From Planctomycetota bacterium (lineage in GTDB: Bacteria; Planctomycetota; UBA1135; UBA2386), in assembly GCA_016716265.1 (NCBI GenBank), contig JADJWQ010000006.1, positions 3,809,501 through 3,873,500 on the forward strand: a DNA stretch of 64,000 nucleotides. The letters run 5' to 3'. The stretch's first letter is position 1. Each line of letters starts with the position of its first letter. Below are positions 1-7,841 of this stretch, piece after piece. The position numbers and the translations under genes are program-made. A model generated the notes under the pieces. The model saw nothing but the letters and a program-made list of their open reading frames with translations, did not search any database and had not been told where the DNA came from.

Positions 1-128
1 AGCGCATCGGCGTGCGCGACCGCGTCCCACACGGCGCCGGGCCGCAGCCGCTTCGCGAGCGAGCCGAGCTCCTCGCGGCCGTAGCTGCCGCGGCCGGGAC
101 AGAGCAGCACGGCGGTCGGCCGGCTCAC
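1..128 (-). CDS. Acyltransferase (FabD/malonyltransferase-like), N-terminal 42 codons
   Basis: The gene runs off the left edge; only its first 42 codons are visible. It starts at a GTG whose bases overlap the TGA of the dehydrogenase gene upstream (GTGA overlap), so the two are co-transcribed and probably translationally coupled. The visible N-terminus reads VLLCPGRGSYG, which matches the small glycine loop (F-P-G-Q-G-S-x form) at the start of malonyl/acyl-CoA:ACP transacylases. The catalytic GHSLG serine would lie outside the window, so activity cannot be judged. The family call is inference from about 40 residues. An adjacent 2-oxoacid dehydrogenase would fit supply of an acyl-CoA to a fatty-acid or polyketide-like pathway. 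Confidence 0.6.
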   Translation of the reverse strand, partial: MSRPTAVLLCPGRGSYGREELGSLAKRLRPGAVWDAVAHADA

Positions 129-2380
129 CGCCCACCTCCCGCGGGCGCGAGCTGCACCAGCTCGCGCGCCGCTGCGACGATGTCGTCCTCCTGCACCATC
201 ACCAGGTTCGCGGCCGCGCCGAGCGGCACGTAGCTGTCGACCGCGGCGATCCGCCGCATCGCGATGCCGCGGGTCGCCGGATTCTGCGCGAGCTCGGCGA
301 GGATGGCCGCCGACGGCCCTGCGGCGGTCGCGCGGCATTCGTCGACGACCAGCACACGCCCGGTCGCTGCGGCGTGCTCGGCCACGGCGGCGTGCGGCAG
401 CGGCGCGAGCCAGCGCAGGTCGAGCACGCGCGCCGCGATGCCCTCGGCGGCGAGCCGGCGCTGGGCGCGCAGCGACAGGTAGAGACCGTTCGCCCACGCG
501 ACGATCGTCAGCCGGTCCGCCGGTGTCGCGCCGTGCAGCCGCGGTGCGCCCAGCGGCACGCACTCGCCGGGCGGCGGGTACGGCGACTCCCAGCCGCCGT
601 CGCCCTTCTCGTGCAGGTCCTTGGTCATGTAGAGGGCGATCGGCTCCAGGAACACGCACACCTTGCCCGCCTTCGATGCGGCCGCGAGGCAGGTGCGCAG
701 CATGCCGACAGCGTCCTCGGGCCGGGCCGGTGACGCGATCACGAGCCCGGGGATCTCGAGCAGCGCACCGATGCTGTTGTCGTTGTGGAAGTGCCCGCCG
801 AAGCCCTTCTGATAGCCGTAGCCGGCGATGCGGACGACCATCGGATTGGCGTAGCGACCATTGCTGAAGAACTGCAGGCTGGCCGCCTCGCCGCGGAGCT
901 GGTCGATCGCATTGTGGACGTAGGCGAGGTATTGGATCTCGGGGATCGGCAGGCAGCCGACCTGGGCCATGCCCTGCGCGAGCCCGAGGATCGTCGTCTC
1001 GTCCAGGATCGTGTTGAAGACCCGGCCGCTACCGAAGGCCTCCAGCAATCCGGCGGTCACATTGTACACGCCGCCCTTGCGCGCGACGTCCTCGCCGAAC
1101 ACGAACGCCTCCGGATACGCGGCGAGCTCGTCGCGCAGCGCCTGGGACAGACGGAACGCGAGGTGGCGGCCACGCGCCTCCTGTTCGGGAAGCTGGTCGC
1201 CGAACACGGCCCGGCGGCGCGCCTCGGGCGCGATCCGCACGGGCAACGAGTCGGGGGACGGGAGCCGCAGCGGGGCCGTGACCTCGGCGGCGGTGCGCAG
1301 CTTCGGCCGGAGGCTCGCCTCGACTCCGGCCCGGCGTACGCGCGACAGCATGTCGTCGCGCATCCGCTTCATCTCGTCCCGGGTGATCGCGCCGGTCGCG
1401 AGCAGCAGATCGGCGAACGCGAGCAGCGGATCCTGGTGCTCGGCTTCCTCGAGCTCCTCCGGCGTGCGATAGACGGTCTCGACGTCCGAGCCCGCGTGCC
1501 CGAGCAGCCGCACCGTGCGCAGGTGGAAGAACACCGGTCGACGCGTGCGCCGGCAGTGTTCGATCGCCGCGCCCGCCTGTGCGTAGGTCGCGGCCAGGTC
1601 GCGACCGTCCGCGGCGAACCAGGTCATGCCGGCTCGAGAGCCGAAGCTGCGCTGGATGTAGTCGACCGGCGTGCGCACCGAGATACCGATGCCGTTGTCC
1701 TCGCAGACGAACAACACCGGGCAAGGCTGGCGGTGCATCGCCGACGCGGCCGCCGCGGTGAACCCGGCCTGCGCGGTGGCATGATTGGAGGATGCGTCGC
1801 CGAACGAGCAATACACGATCGAGTCGCGCGGGATCGGGCACGGCAGTCCATGGCGCTCCATGCGCGCCAGCGCATAGGCGATGCCGACCGCCTTCGGCAG
1901 GTGGCTCGCGATCGTGCTGGTCTGCGGCGGCACCCACAGCGACGAGCTGCCGAGCACCTTGTGGCGTCCGCCGGAGACGGGGTCGTCGGCCGCCGCGGCG
2001 AACGACAGCATCGCGTCGAACACCGGAGTCTCGCCCGGCGCGCGCCGTTGCCGCGCGGCGAGGAACGCGCCGGAGCGGTAGTGCAGGAGCGCGGGGTCGG
2101 TCGTGCGCAGCAGATGGCCGAACACGGCGTTCGCCTCGTGGCCGCTCGAGCCGATCGTGTAGAAGCCGTCGCCGCGGTCCTTCATCTCGCGCGCGACGAG
2201 GTCCTGCGCGCGGGACTGCAGCGCGGACTCGAACAACCGGACCGCGGTGCGGCGCGTCAGCGCGGCACCGGGGACGATCGGCGCGTCGAGCGGCCCGACC
2301 CGCTCCGGGTCCGCGCCGGGATGGGCGACCAGCAGGGCGTCGAGGCGCCCGGCGACTCGGTGTTCACGGCGGACGGACAT
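125..2380 (-). CDS. Fused alpha-beta E1 of a 2-oxoacid dehydrogenase
   Basis: This 751-aa cytoplasmic, thiamine-diphosphate-dependent E1 decarboxylates a 2-oxo acid (branched-chain, acetoin or pyruvate type). The alpha half (about 1-390) shows GHEA near residue 60 and the TPP/Mg motif starting GDASSNH and ending EDNGIGIS around 190-230. The beta half (about 405-751) begins with the FGEDV block, followed by DETTILGLAQG, E-I-Q-Y and GYGYQKGFGGHFHNDNS. Alpha and beta are separate genes in most bacteria, so this is a natural fusion. The start is ATG; a TAGGAT hexamer lies 15 nt upstream of it. The downstream acyltransferase start overlaps the stop. No E2 or E3 gene is in the window, so the substrate is not determined. 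Confidence 0.88.
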   Translation of the reverse strand: MSVRREHRVAGRLDALLVAHPGADPERVGPLDAPIVPGAALTRRTAVRLFESALQSRAQDLVAREMKDRGDGFYTIGSSGHEANAVFGHLLRTTDPALLHYRSGAFLAARQRRAPGETPVFDAMLSFAAAADDPVSGGRHKVLGSSSLWVPPQTSTIASHLPKAVGIAYALARMERHGLPCPIPRDSIVYCSFGDASSNHATAQAGFTAAAASAMHRQPCPVLFVCEDNGIGISVRTPVDYIQRSFGSRAGMTWFAADGRDLAATYAQAGAAIEHCRRTRRPVFFHLRTVRLLGHAGSDVETVYRTPEELEEAEHQDPLLAFADLLLATGAITRDEMKRMRDDMLSRVRRAGVEASLRPKLRTAAEVTAPLRLPSPDSLPVRIAPEARRRAVFGDQLPEQEARGRHLAFRLSQALRDELAAYPEAFVFGEDVARKGGVYNVTAGLLEAFGSGRVFNTILDETTILGLAQGMAQVGCLPIPEIQYLAYVHNAIDQLRGEAASLQFFSNGRYANPMVVRIAGYGYQKGFGGHFHNDNSIGALLEIPGLVIASPARPEDAVGMLRTCLAAASKAGKVCVFLEPIALYMTKDLHEKGDGGWESPYPPPGECVPLGAPRLHGATPADRLTIVAWANGLYLSLRAQRRLAAEGIAARVLDLRWLAPLPHAAVAEHAAATGRVLVVDECRATAAGPSAAILAELAQNPATRGIAMRRIAAVDSYVPLGAAANLVMVQEDDIVAAARELVQLAPAGGGR

Positions 2381-2502
2381 GGCGGCGGGCCGCGGATCCT
2401 ACGTGAGCGGGCCGCAGAAGTCCGCCGGCCAGCGCCGCGCGACCCGGCGACGTCTCGCGTGCGGTGCGCGGTCCTGCGACGATCGACCGTCCCTGCCGAT
2501 CG

Positions 2503-4530
2503 ATGCTCGCCAACCCGACGCTGACCCTGACGCTGCTCGAGCTGCTGCTGGTGTTCGCACTCAGCGCCGGAGTCGGGCTGCTGTTCCACCGACTGCGCAT
2601 GCCACCGGTGGTCGGCTACCTCGCCGCGGGCGCGCTGGTCGGACCGAACGCGGCCGGCCTCGTGTACGAGCGCGCGCTGGTCGAGGAGCTCGCGGAGGTC
2701 GGCGTCGTCGTGCTGCTGTTCACGGTCGGCATGGAGCTGTCGCTCGCCGAGCTGCGCCGCATGCGGCGCGCAGTGCTCGCGGTCGGCGGAGTGCAGATCG
2801 CCGGCACCGTCGCGCTCGGGGCCGCGACCGCCGCAGCGTTCGGCTGCGCGCCCGGCCCGGCGATCTTCGTCGGCTACCTGCTGAGCCTGTCGAGCACCGC
2901 CGCGATCACGCGGCTGCTCGCCGACCGCGGCCAGCTCGGCACGCCACCGGGCCGCACCGCGCTGTCCGCGTGCATCGCGCAGGACCTGGCGGTCGTGCCG
3001 ATGGTGCTCAGCCTGCCGCTGCTCGCCGCCGGCACGAACGCCGGCCCGGCTGCCGCGCTGCGGGAGCTCGCGATCTCGCTGGCCGGGTTCGCGGCGATCG
3101 CCGCGGCAGCGTGGTTCCTGGTGCCCCGGCTCCTCGACGTGTTCGCGCGCTCGCGCAGCCGCGAGCTCTACGTGCTCGGCGTGATCGTGTCGTGCCTGTG
3201 CGCGGCCGTGTTCACCGCGCTGCTCGGCATGTCGCTCGCACTCGGCGCGTTCGTCGCCGGTGTCGTCATCGGCAGCTCGAACCACCACCATCAGGCGGTC
3301 GCGGAGATCGAGCCGTTCCGCGACGCGCTGTCGAGCCTGTTCTTCTTCTCGATCGGCATGCTGTTCGACGCGCGCGTCGTGGTCGCGACGCCGCTGCCGG
3401 TCCTCGCCGGGCTCGTCGCCGTCGTCGCCGGCAAGGCGCTGGTCGCCGGTCTCGCGGTGCGCGCGGGTGGCCTGCCCGCGTGGCTCGCGTGGCGCGCCGG
3501 ACCGATGCTCGCCCAGGTCGGCGAGTTCTCGTTCGTGCTGGTCGGGATCGCCGCCGCGCACCGGCTGCTCGACCCGGCGCTCGAGCGGGCCTTCCTGTTC
3601 GTCGCGGTGGCGACGATCGCGCTGACGCCCGCGCTGTTCGCGATCGGCGAGCGCCTCGGCCGCGTCGCCGGCCGGCCGTCGCGCCCGCCTGGCGACCTCG
3701 ACGAGCACGTCGTGATCGTCGGCTTCGGACCGGCCGGGCAGGGCCTCGCGCGCTCGCTCGGCGAGCTCGGCATCCCCTACCGCGTGGTCGAGCTGAACGC
3801 CGATACCGTGCGCGCGGCCCGCGCCCGCGGAGTGCCGATCGAGCAGGGCGACGCGTCGCGCGCGCCGCTGCTGCGCGCCGTGCGCATCGCGCGCGCACGG
3901 CTGCTCGTGATCGCGACCAACGACCCGGAATCCGCGCGCCGCATCGTGTTTGCCGCGCGGCAGCAGCGGCCCGGGCTCCGCGTACTGGTGCGCGCCAACT
4001 ACCTCGCCGACGTGCCGCGACTCGCGGCGCTCGGCGTCGACGAGATCGTGCCGCAGGAGCTCGAGACCAGCGTCGAGATCACCGCGCGCGTGCTGCGCCA
4101 CTACCTGGTGCCGGAGGACGAGGTCGAGCGCCGCGTCGCGGCGATCCGCGACGAGGCGTCCGGGCTGGCGCGCGCGACGCCCGCGCGCGCGGTCCGCGGC
4201 GTGCCGCTCGACGTCCCGGTCGAGGGTCTGCGCGTCGCCGCCTTCCGCGTCGAGCTCGGTGCTCGCCTCGCCGGCCGGACGCTCGGCGACAGCCACCTGC
4301 GGCACACGACCGGCCTGAGCGTGGTCGCGGTCCAGCGCGGCGGTCGCACGCTGCTGGGCGTCGGGCCCGAGACGCTGCTGGAGGTCGGCGACGTCGCGGT
4401 CGGCATCGGTCCGAGCGATGCGCTCGAGCGCGCCGCGCTGCTGTTCCGCGGCCCGGATCCGCTCGGCGCGCTGCACGGAGCGACGGAGGCGGTCCCCGAC
4501 CAGGCCTCCGATGCAACGCCCGGCAGCTGA
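2503..4530 (+). CDS. CPA2-family K+/H+ antiporter with RCK (TrkA-N/C) domains
   Basis: A KefB/KefC/YbaL-type monovalent cation:proton antiporter of the inner membrane, 675 aa from ATG 2503. An in-frame GTG 13 codons upstream is less likely, because the hydrophobic N-terminus begins just after the ATG. Residues 1-385 form about twelve membrane helices, with the family signatures LLFTVGMELS and LSSTAAITRLL. Residues about 395-520 are a Rossmann NAD(H)-binding RCK-N domain (HVVIVGFGPAGQGLARSLG), and about 590-660 an RCK-C domain with the (L/V)xG(R/D)xLxxSxLR pattern. It is divergent from the dehydrogenase gene (122 bp between starts) and convergent with opcA. The likely role is K+ and pH homeostasis gated by nucleotide or redox state. 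Confidence 0.9.
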   Translation: MLANPTLTLTLLELLLVFALSAGVGLLFHRLRMPPVVGYLAAGALVGPNAAGLVYERALVEELAEVGVVVLLFTVGMELSLAELRRMRRAVLAVGGVQIAGTVALGAATAAAFGCAPGPAIFVGYLLSLSSTAAITRLLADRGQLGTPPGRTALSACIAQDLAVVPMVLSLPLLAAGTNAGPAAALRELAISLAGFAAIAAAAWFLVPRLLDVFARSRSRELYVLGVIVSCLCAAVFTALLGMSLALGAFVAGVVIGSSNHHHQAVAEIEPFRDALSSLFFFSIGMLFDARVVVATPLPVLAGLVAVVAGKALVAGLAVRAGGLPAWLAWRAGPMLAQVGEFSFVLVGIAAAHRLLDPALERAFLFVAVATIALTPALFAIGERLGRVAGRPSRPPGDLDEHVVIVGFGPAGQGLARSLGELGIPYRVVELNADTVRAARARGVPIEQGDASRAPLLRAVRIARARLLVIATNDPESARRIVFAARQQRPGLRVLVRANYLADVPRLAALGVDEIVPQELETSVEITARVLRHYLVPEDEVERRVAAIRDEASGLARATPARAVRGVPLDVPVEGLRVAAFRVELGARLAGRTLGDSHLRHTTGLSVVAVQRGGRTLLGVGPETLLEVGDVAVGIGPSDALERAALLFRGPDPLGALHGATEAVPDQASDATPGS

Positions 4531-4560
4531 CCCGCCTCGCGCGTCGGGGCCCGGGCCGAG

Positions 4561-5535
4561 TCAGCCGCGGTCGGGCGCCGAGCGTTCGACGCCGCGCGCG
4601 ATCTCGGCGAGGAGCTGGCCGCGCGTGACCGCGGGGCTCGCCTTGGTGAACGGCAGCAGGCAGCGGTCCTCGAGCGTCACGGCGACCTGCAGGCTCGGCT
4701 GCGGCCAGCCGTGGCGGACCTCGATCCGCACGTCGTCGAACGCGAGCTCGACGCGGGTCGGTTCGAAGCACGGGCCGTGCCCCTCGCGGACCTCCTCGCG
4801 CAGCTCGGCGCGCAGCCGCTCCCGCAGCCAGCGACCGAGCTGGGCGACGGCAGCTCGCGTTCCGCACGTCCCGCTGTGCTGCACCGACGCGCGCACCCGC
4901 GTGACCGGCGGCCACGGCACGCTCTCGAACGCCTCGGCGAGCGCCTGCCGCCACGGCTGCAGCCGCACGAACGCCATGTCGGTCGCTGTCAACCCGTAGC
5001 CGGAAACCCGCTCCACGTCGGCCGCGGGGTCGGTGAACAACGCCGAGTCGTAGACGACCGAGTCGCCGAGCCGCGCGATCTCGTGAGCGAAGTCCGAGCG
5101 GCGCGGCAGCGGTCCCGACCAGAACGTCAGCGTCGGCAGGTCGTGGACGAGCACCGGCCGCAGCAGGCTCGGCACCCGCGGCCGCTCGCGGCGACTGATC
5201 CGCATCGTCACCTGCTCGAGCAGCAGCGTGCGGCCTTGCGCGGTCTCGCTGCTCGTCGACGCGAGCCGCACGTCGAGGTCGCTGTCGTCGTCGGTCAGCA
5301 GCAGCAGGAAGGCGAGGCACGGGTGCGTCGCCACCAGGTCGCGGAAGGTCGACGCGAGCAGCGACTCGTCCGCGAGCGGCGCGACGGCGATCACGTTCAT
5401 CGTCAGCGCGCGGCAGGTCGGCCGATCGTCGAGCGGTCGCTCCTGGGCGTGGTCCCAGGGCCGGCGCAGACAGCGCTCGAGGTCGGCGATCGCGATGGGC
5501 TCCTCGGTCTCGACGATCTCGCGCTGCTGCGCCAT
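4561..5535 (-). CDS. opcA: Glucose-6-phosphate dehydrogenase assembly protein OpcA
   Basis: A 324-aa protein with the OpcA pattern: a central CRALTMNVIAVA strand, then LPTLTFWSGPLP (family form D-L-P-x-x-x-W-W-R-G-x-x-P), then a C-terminal segment rich in beta strands. OpcA is a redox-responsive allosteric partner of G6PDH in actinobacteria and cyanobacteria. The neighbourhood supports the call, since zwf lies about 700 bp upstream in the same orientation, although a divergently encoded stress protein sits between them. ATG 5535 is chosen because GAGGTGA lies 5 nt upstream; a GTG at 5562 has no suitably spaced ribosome-binding site. A TAGACT hexamer, a candidate -10, is 40 nt upstream of the ATG (5576-5581). 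Confidence 0.8.
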   Translation of the reverse strand: MAQQREIVETEEPIAIADLERCLRRPWDHAQERPLDDRPTCRALTMNVIAVAPLADESLLASTFRDLVATHPCLAFLLLLTDDDSDLDVRLASTSSETAQGRTLLLEQVTMRISRRERPRVPSLLRPVLVHDLPTLTFWSGPLPRRSDFAHEIARLGDSVVYDSALFTDPAADVERVSGYGLTATDMAFVRLQPWRQALAEAFESVPWPPVTRVRASVQHSGTCGTRAAVAQLGRWLRERLRAELREEVREGHGPCFEPTRVELAFDDVRIEVRHGWPQPSLQVAVTLEDRCLLPFTKASPAVTRGQLLAEIARGVERSAPDRG

Positions 5536-5687
5536 GGCATCACCTCGCCGGGCTGTGGTCACCTCGCACTCCGGCAGTCTAGCGGGGGACCGCCCGACCC
5601 TCCGCTCCGGCGCGCGGGATCGCCGGGGGAATTCCCGGGTGCGCGCGGAAGCCGGTCGGCCGATGCTGGAGGGTCGGAGGGCCTCCC

Positions 5688-6143
5688 ATGAGCCACGATC
5701 GCAAGCACATCCTCCTGACGACGGACCTGTCCGAGGAGTCGTTCGAGGCGTTCGGCCCGGTCGCGGAGCTCGCGCGCGCGTTCGGTGCCAAGGTCACGCT
5801 GCTCTACGTGCTGCCGAGCATCGACCACCACCCGACCGGCTCGCCGTTCATCTCGCCGGTCCCGATCCCGTCCGACGCGGAGCAGCTCGAGCGTGCGCGC
5901 CGCGATCTCGAGCAGGTGCGGCCGCGCTTCGCGAGCGACATCGAGGTCGAGACCGACGCCTGCACCGGGGAGGAGATCCCGCTCGAGATCCTCCAGTACG
6001 CCCAGGCGAAGCAGGTCGACATCATCGCCCTGTCGACGCACGCGCGCCGCGGCCTCAGCCGACTCGTGATGGGCAGCATCGCCGAGGAGGTGATCCGCCA
6101 CGCGACGGTGCCGTGCTACGTCGTGCCGCAGCACCGGCACTGA
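5688..6143 (+). CDS. Universal stress protein (UspA family)
   Basis: A single-domain, 151-aa Usp protein of standard length. It opens with HILLTTDLSEESFEA (beta-1 and the ATP-site Asp) and ends with THARRGLSRLVMGSIAEEV, matching the G-2x-G-9x-G-(S/T) nucleotide-binding signature. ATP-binding Usp proteins act in stress and starvation survival. The ribosome-binding site GGAGGG is visible upstream of the ATG. The last codons (…VVPQHRH) are written in the same 21-bp period as the tandem repeat that follows the stop. The TGA itself looks like a changed GGA of that repeat, so the protein may once have had a longer His-rich tail. Confidence 0.92.
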   Translation: MSHDRKHILLTTDLSEESFEAFGPVAELARAFGAKVTLLYVLPSIDHHPTGSPFISPVPIPSDAEQLERARRDLEQVRPRFASDIEVETDACTGEEIPLEILQYAQAKQVDIIALSTHARRGLSRLVMGSIAEEVIRHATVPCYVVPQHRH

Positions 6144-6242
6144 GCGCTGCTGCACTGGCACGGAGCGCCGCAGCACGGGCACGGAGCGCCGCAGCACGGG
6201 CACGGAGCGCCGCAGCACTGGCACGGAGCGCCGCTGCCGTCG
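6117..6242 (+). repeat. 21-bp tandem repeat overlapping the usp 3' end
   Basis: About six units of 21 bp. The first (6117-6137) is the degenerate 3' coding end of the usp gene, the second (6138-6158) contains the usp TGA, units at 6159, 6180 and 6201 are near-identical (core GGAGCGCCGCAGCAC), and the last decays by 6242. Because 21 is a multiple of three the array keeps the usp frame; apart from the TGA it would encode repeats of the type HGAPQHG. There are no spacers, so it is not a CRISPR array. Confidence 0.9.
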
Positions 6243-6258
6243 GCGGAGTCTCCCGAGC

Positions 6259-7788
6259 TCACGGTCGCCGCCACGCGCGACCCGGCCCGAGCAGGGCCTC
6301 GGCCTCGGCCGGACCCCAGGTGCCCGCCTCGTACGGCGCTGGCGCCCGGCCCCCCGCGGCCCAGCCGGCGACGATCGAGTCGACGATGCGCCACGCCTCC
6401 TCGACCTCGTCACGGCGGGCGAACAGCGTGGTGTCGCCGCGCATCGCGTCGAGCAGCAACCGCTCGTAGGCGTCTGCGGTGCTGCCGCCGAACGCGGTGC
6501 CGTAGCTGAAGTCCATCCGCACGCCGCGGATCTGGAAGTCGGGGCCCGGCACCTTCGATCCGAAGCGCAGGCTGACGCCCTCGTCGGGCTGGATGCGCAG
6601 CAGCAGCACGTTCTGGTCGAGGCGGTTGCGGTCGATGTCGCCGTACAGCAGGTGCGGCGGGCGCTCGAAGTGGATCGCGACCTCGGTGACGCGCCGCGCG
6701 AGGCGTTTGCCGCTGCGCAGGAAGAACGGCGTCCCGGCCCAGCGCCAGGTGTCGACGTGCAGGCGGATCGCCGCGTAGGTCTCGGTCGTCGAGTCCGGCG
6801 CGACGTCCGGCTCCTGCTGGTAGCCGGGGACCTCCTCGCCCTTGACGAAGCCGCGCGCGTACTGGCCGCGCACGGTGCGGTCGGCGACCTTCTCGGGCGT
6901 CAACGACCGGATCGCGCGCAGGACCTTGACCTTCTCGTCGCGGATCGAGTCACCGTCACTGGCGACGGGTGGCTCCATCGCGACCAGCGTGAGCACCTGC
7001 AGCAGGTGGTTCTGGATCATGTCGCGCAGGATGCCCGCGCTCTCGAAGTAGCCGCCGCGGCCCTCGAGGCCGAGCGATTCCGCGACCGTGATCTGCACGT
7101 GGTCCACGTACTTGTGGTTCCACAGCGGCTCGAAGATCGAGTTCGCGAAGCGCAGCGCGAGGATGTTCTGCACCGTCTCCTTGCCGAGGTAGTGGTCGAT
7201 GCGGAACACCTGGTGCTCGCGGAAGGCGGCCGCGACCTGCGCATTGAGCGCGCGCGCCGACTCGAGGTCGTGGCCGAACGGCTTCTCGATGACGATGCGA
7301 GCGGTCGCGTCGCCCCGCTCGGCGGACAGCTCGCTCGCGCTGAGCTGCTCGAGGATCGTCGGATACGCGTTCGGCGGGGTCGCCAGGTAGAACAATCGAT
7401 TGCCGAGCGTGCCCCGCTCGCGGTCGATCTCCGCGAGGCGCGCCGCGAGCCGGCGGTACGATCCCGGATCGTCGTAGGTGCCCTGCAGGTACTCGAAGCG
7501 CCCTTGGCATTGCGCGAACGCGTCCCGGGTGGACGCGCCCCGCGCGCCCTGCCGTCCGTGCTGCTCGATGCCGTCTGCCAGCTCGCGGCGGAAGTCGGCG
7601 CTGCTCATGTCGCTGCGCGCGAAGCCGATCACGCTGAAGCCGGTCGGCAGCAGACCGTCGGCGGCCAGCCCCATCAATGCCGGGACCAGCTTGCGGCGCG
7701 TCAGGTCCCCGGACGCGCCGAAGATCACCAGCGCGCAGGGGCCGGCGCGCGAAGCGGTGCGGAGCTCGTCGGCGAGAGGGTTCGACAT
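6259..7788 (-). CDS. zwf: Glucose-6-phosphate 1-dehydrogenase
   Basis: A 509-aa G6PDH, the normal family length, catalysing the first step of the oxidative pentose phosphate pathway (glucose-6-P to 6-phosphogluconolactone with NADP+). The Rossmann motif GASGDLTRRKL is near residue 22 and the catalytic signature RIDHYLGKE near 190. The C-terminal substrate domain runs through YERLLLDAMRGD. ATG 7788 (MSNPLADEL) is chosen although the frame stays open further upstream, because the nucleotide-binding motif then starts at the usual distance. It is divergent from the kinase gene across only 53 bp; a TAGACT hexamer on the minus strand (7806-7811) lies 17 nt upstream and could be its -10. The partner opcA is downstream. 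Confidence 0.95.
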   Translation of the reverse strand: MSNPLADELRTASRAGPCALVIFGASGDLTRRKLVPALMGLAADGLLPTGFSVIGFARSDMSSADFRRELADGIEQHGRQGARGASTRDAFAQCQGRFEYLQGTYDDPGSYRRLAARLAEIDRERGTLGNRLFYLATPPNAYPTILEQLSASELSAERGDATARIVIEKPFGHDLESARALNAQVAAAFREHQVFRIDHYLGKETVQNILALRFANSIFEPLWNHKYVDHVQITVAESLGLEGRGGYFESAGILRDMIQNHLLQVLTLVAMEPPVASDGDSIRDEKVKVLRAIRSLTPEKVADRTVRGQYARGFVKGEEVPGYQQEPDVAPDSTTETYAAIRLHVDTWRWAGTPFFLRSGKRLARRVTEVAIHFERPPHLLYGDIDRNRLDQNVLLLRIQPDEGVSLRFGSKVPGPDFQIRGVRMDFSYGTAFGGSTADAYERLLLDAMRGDTTLFARRDEVEEAWRIVDSIVAGWAAGGRAPAPYEAGTWGPAEAEALLGPGRAWRRP

Positions 7789-7805
7789 CGGTGGTGGGTC
7801 TGGCG

Positions 7806-7833
7806 AGTCTACCCGTATCGCGAGCGCTAGACT
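7806..7833. promoter_or_regulatory. Divergent pair of candidate -10 boxes (TAGACT) between zwf and the kinase
   Basis: The 53-bp gap between the zwf and kinase start codons contains TAGACT on the minus strand (7806-7811, facing zwf, 17 nt from its ATG) and the same hexamer on the plus strand (7828-7833, facing the kinase, 8 nt from its ATG). The same hexamer precedes opcA. A spacing of 8 nt before an ATG is typical of leaderless mRNAs, so the kinase may be leaderless. This is inference from sequence and spacing only; no clear -35 was seen. Confidence 0.4.
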
Positions 7834-7841
7834 CTGGCTCG

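Noticed and set aside
6138..6242. Possible CRISPR array
   Set aside because: The units are contiguous 21-mers without spacers.
6116..6394. Minus-strand Cys-rich frame with repeated GAPCPCC, resembling a metallothionein
   Set aside because: The pattern is only the reverse translation of the 21-bp repeat; it has no ribosome-binding site and runs antisense to the usp end.
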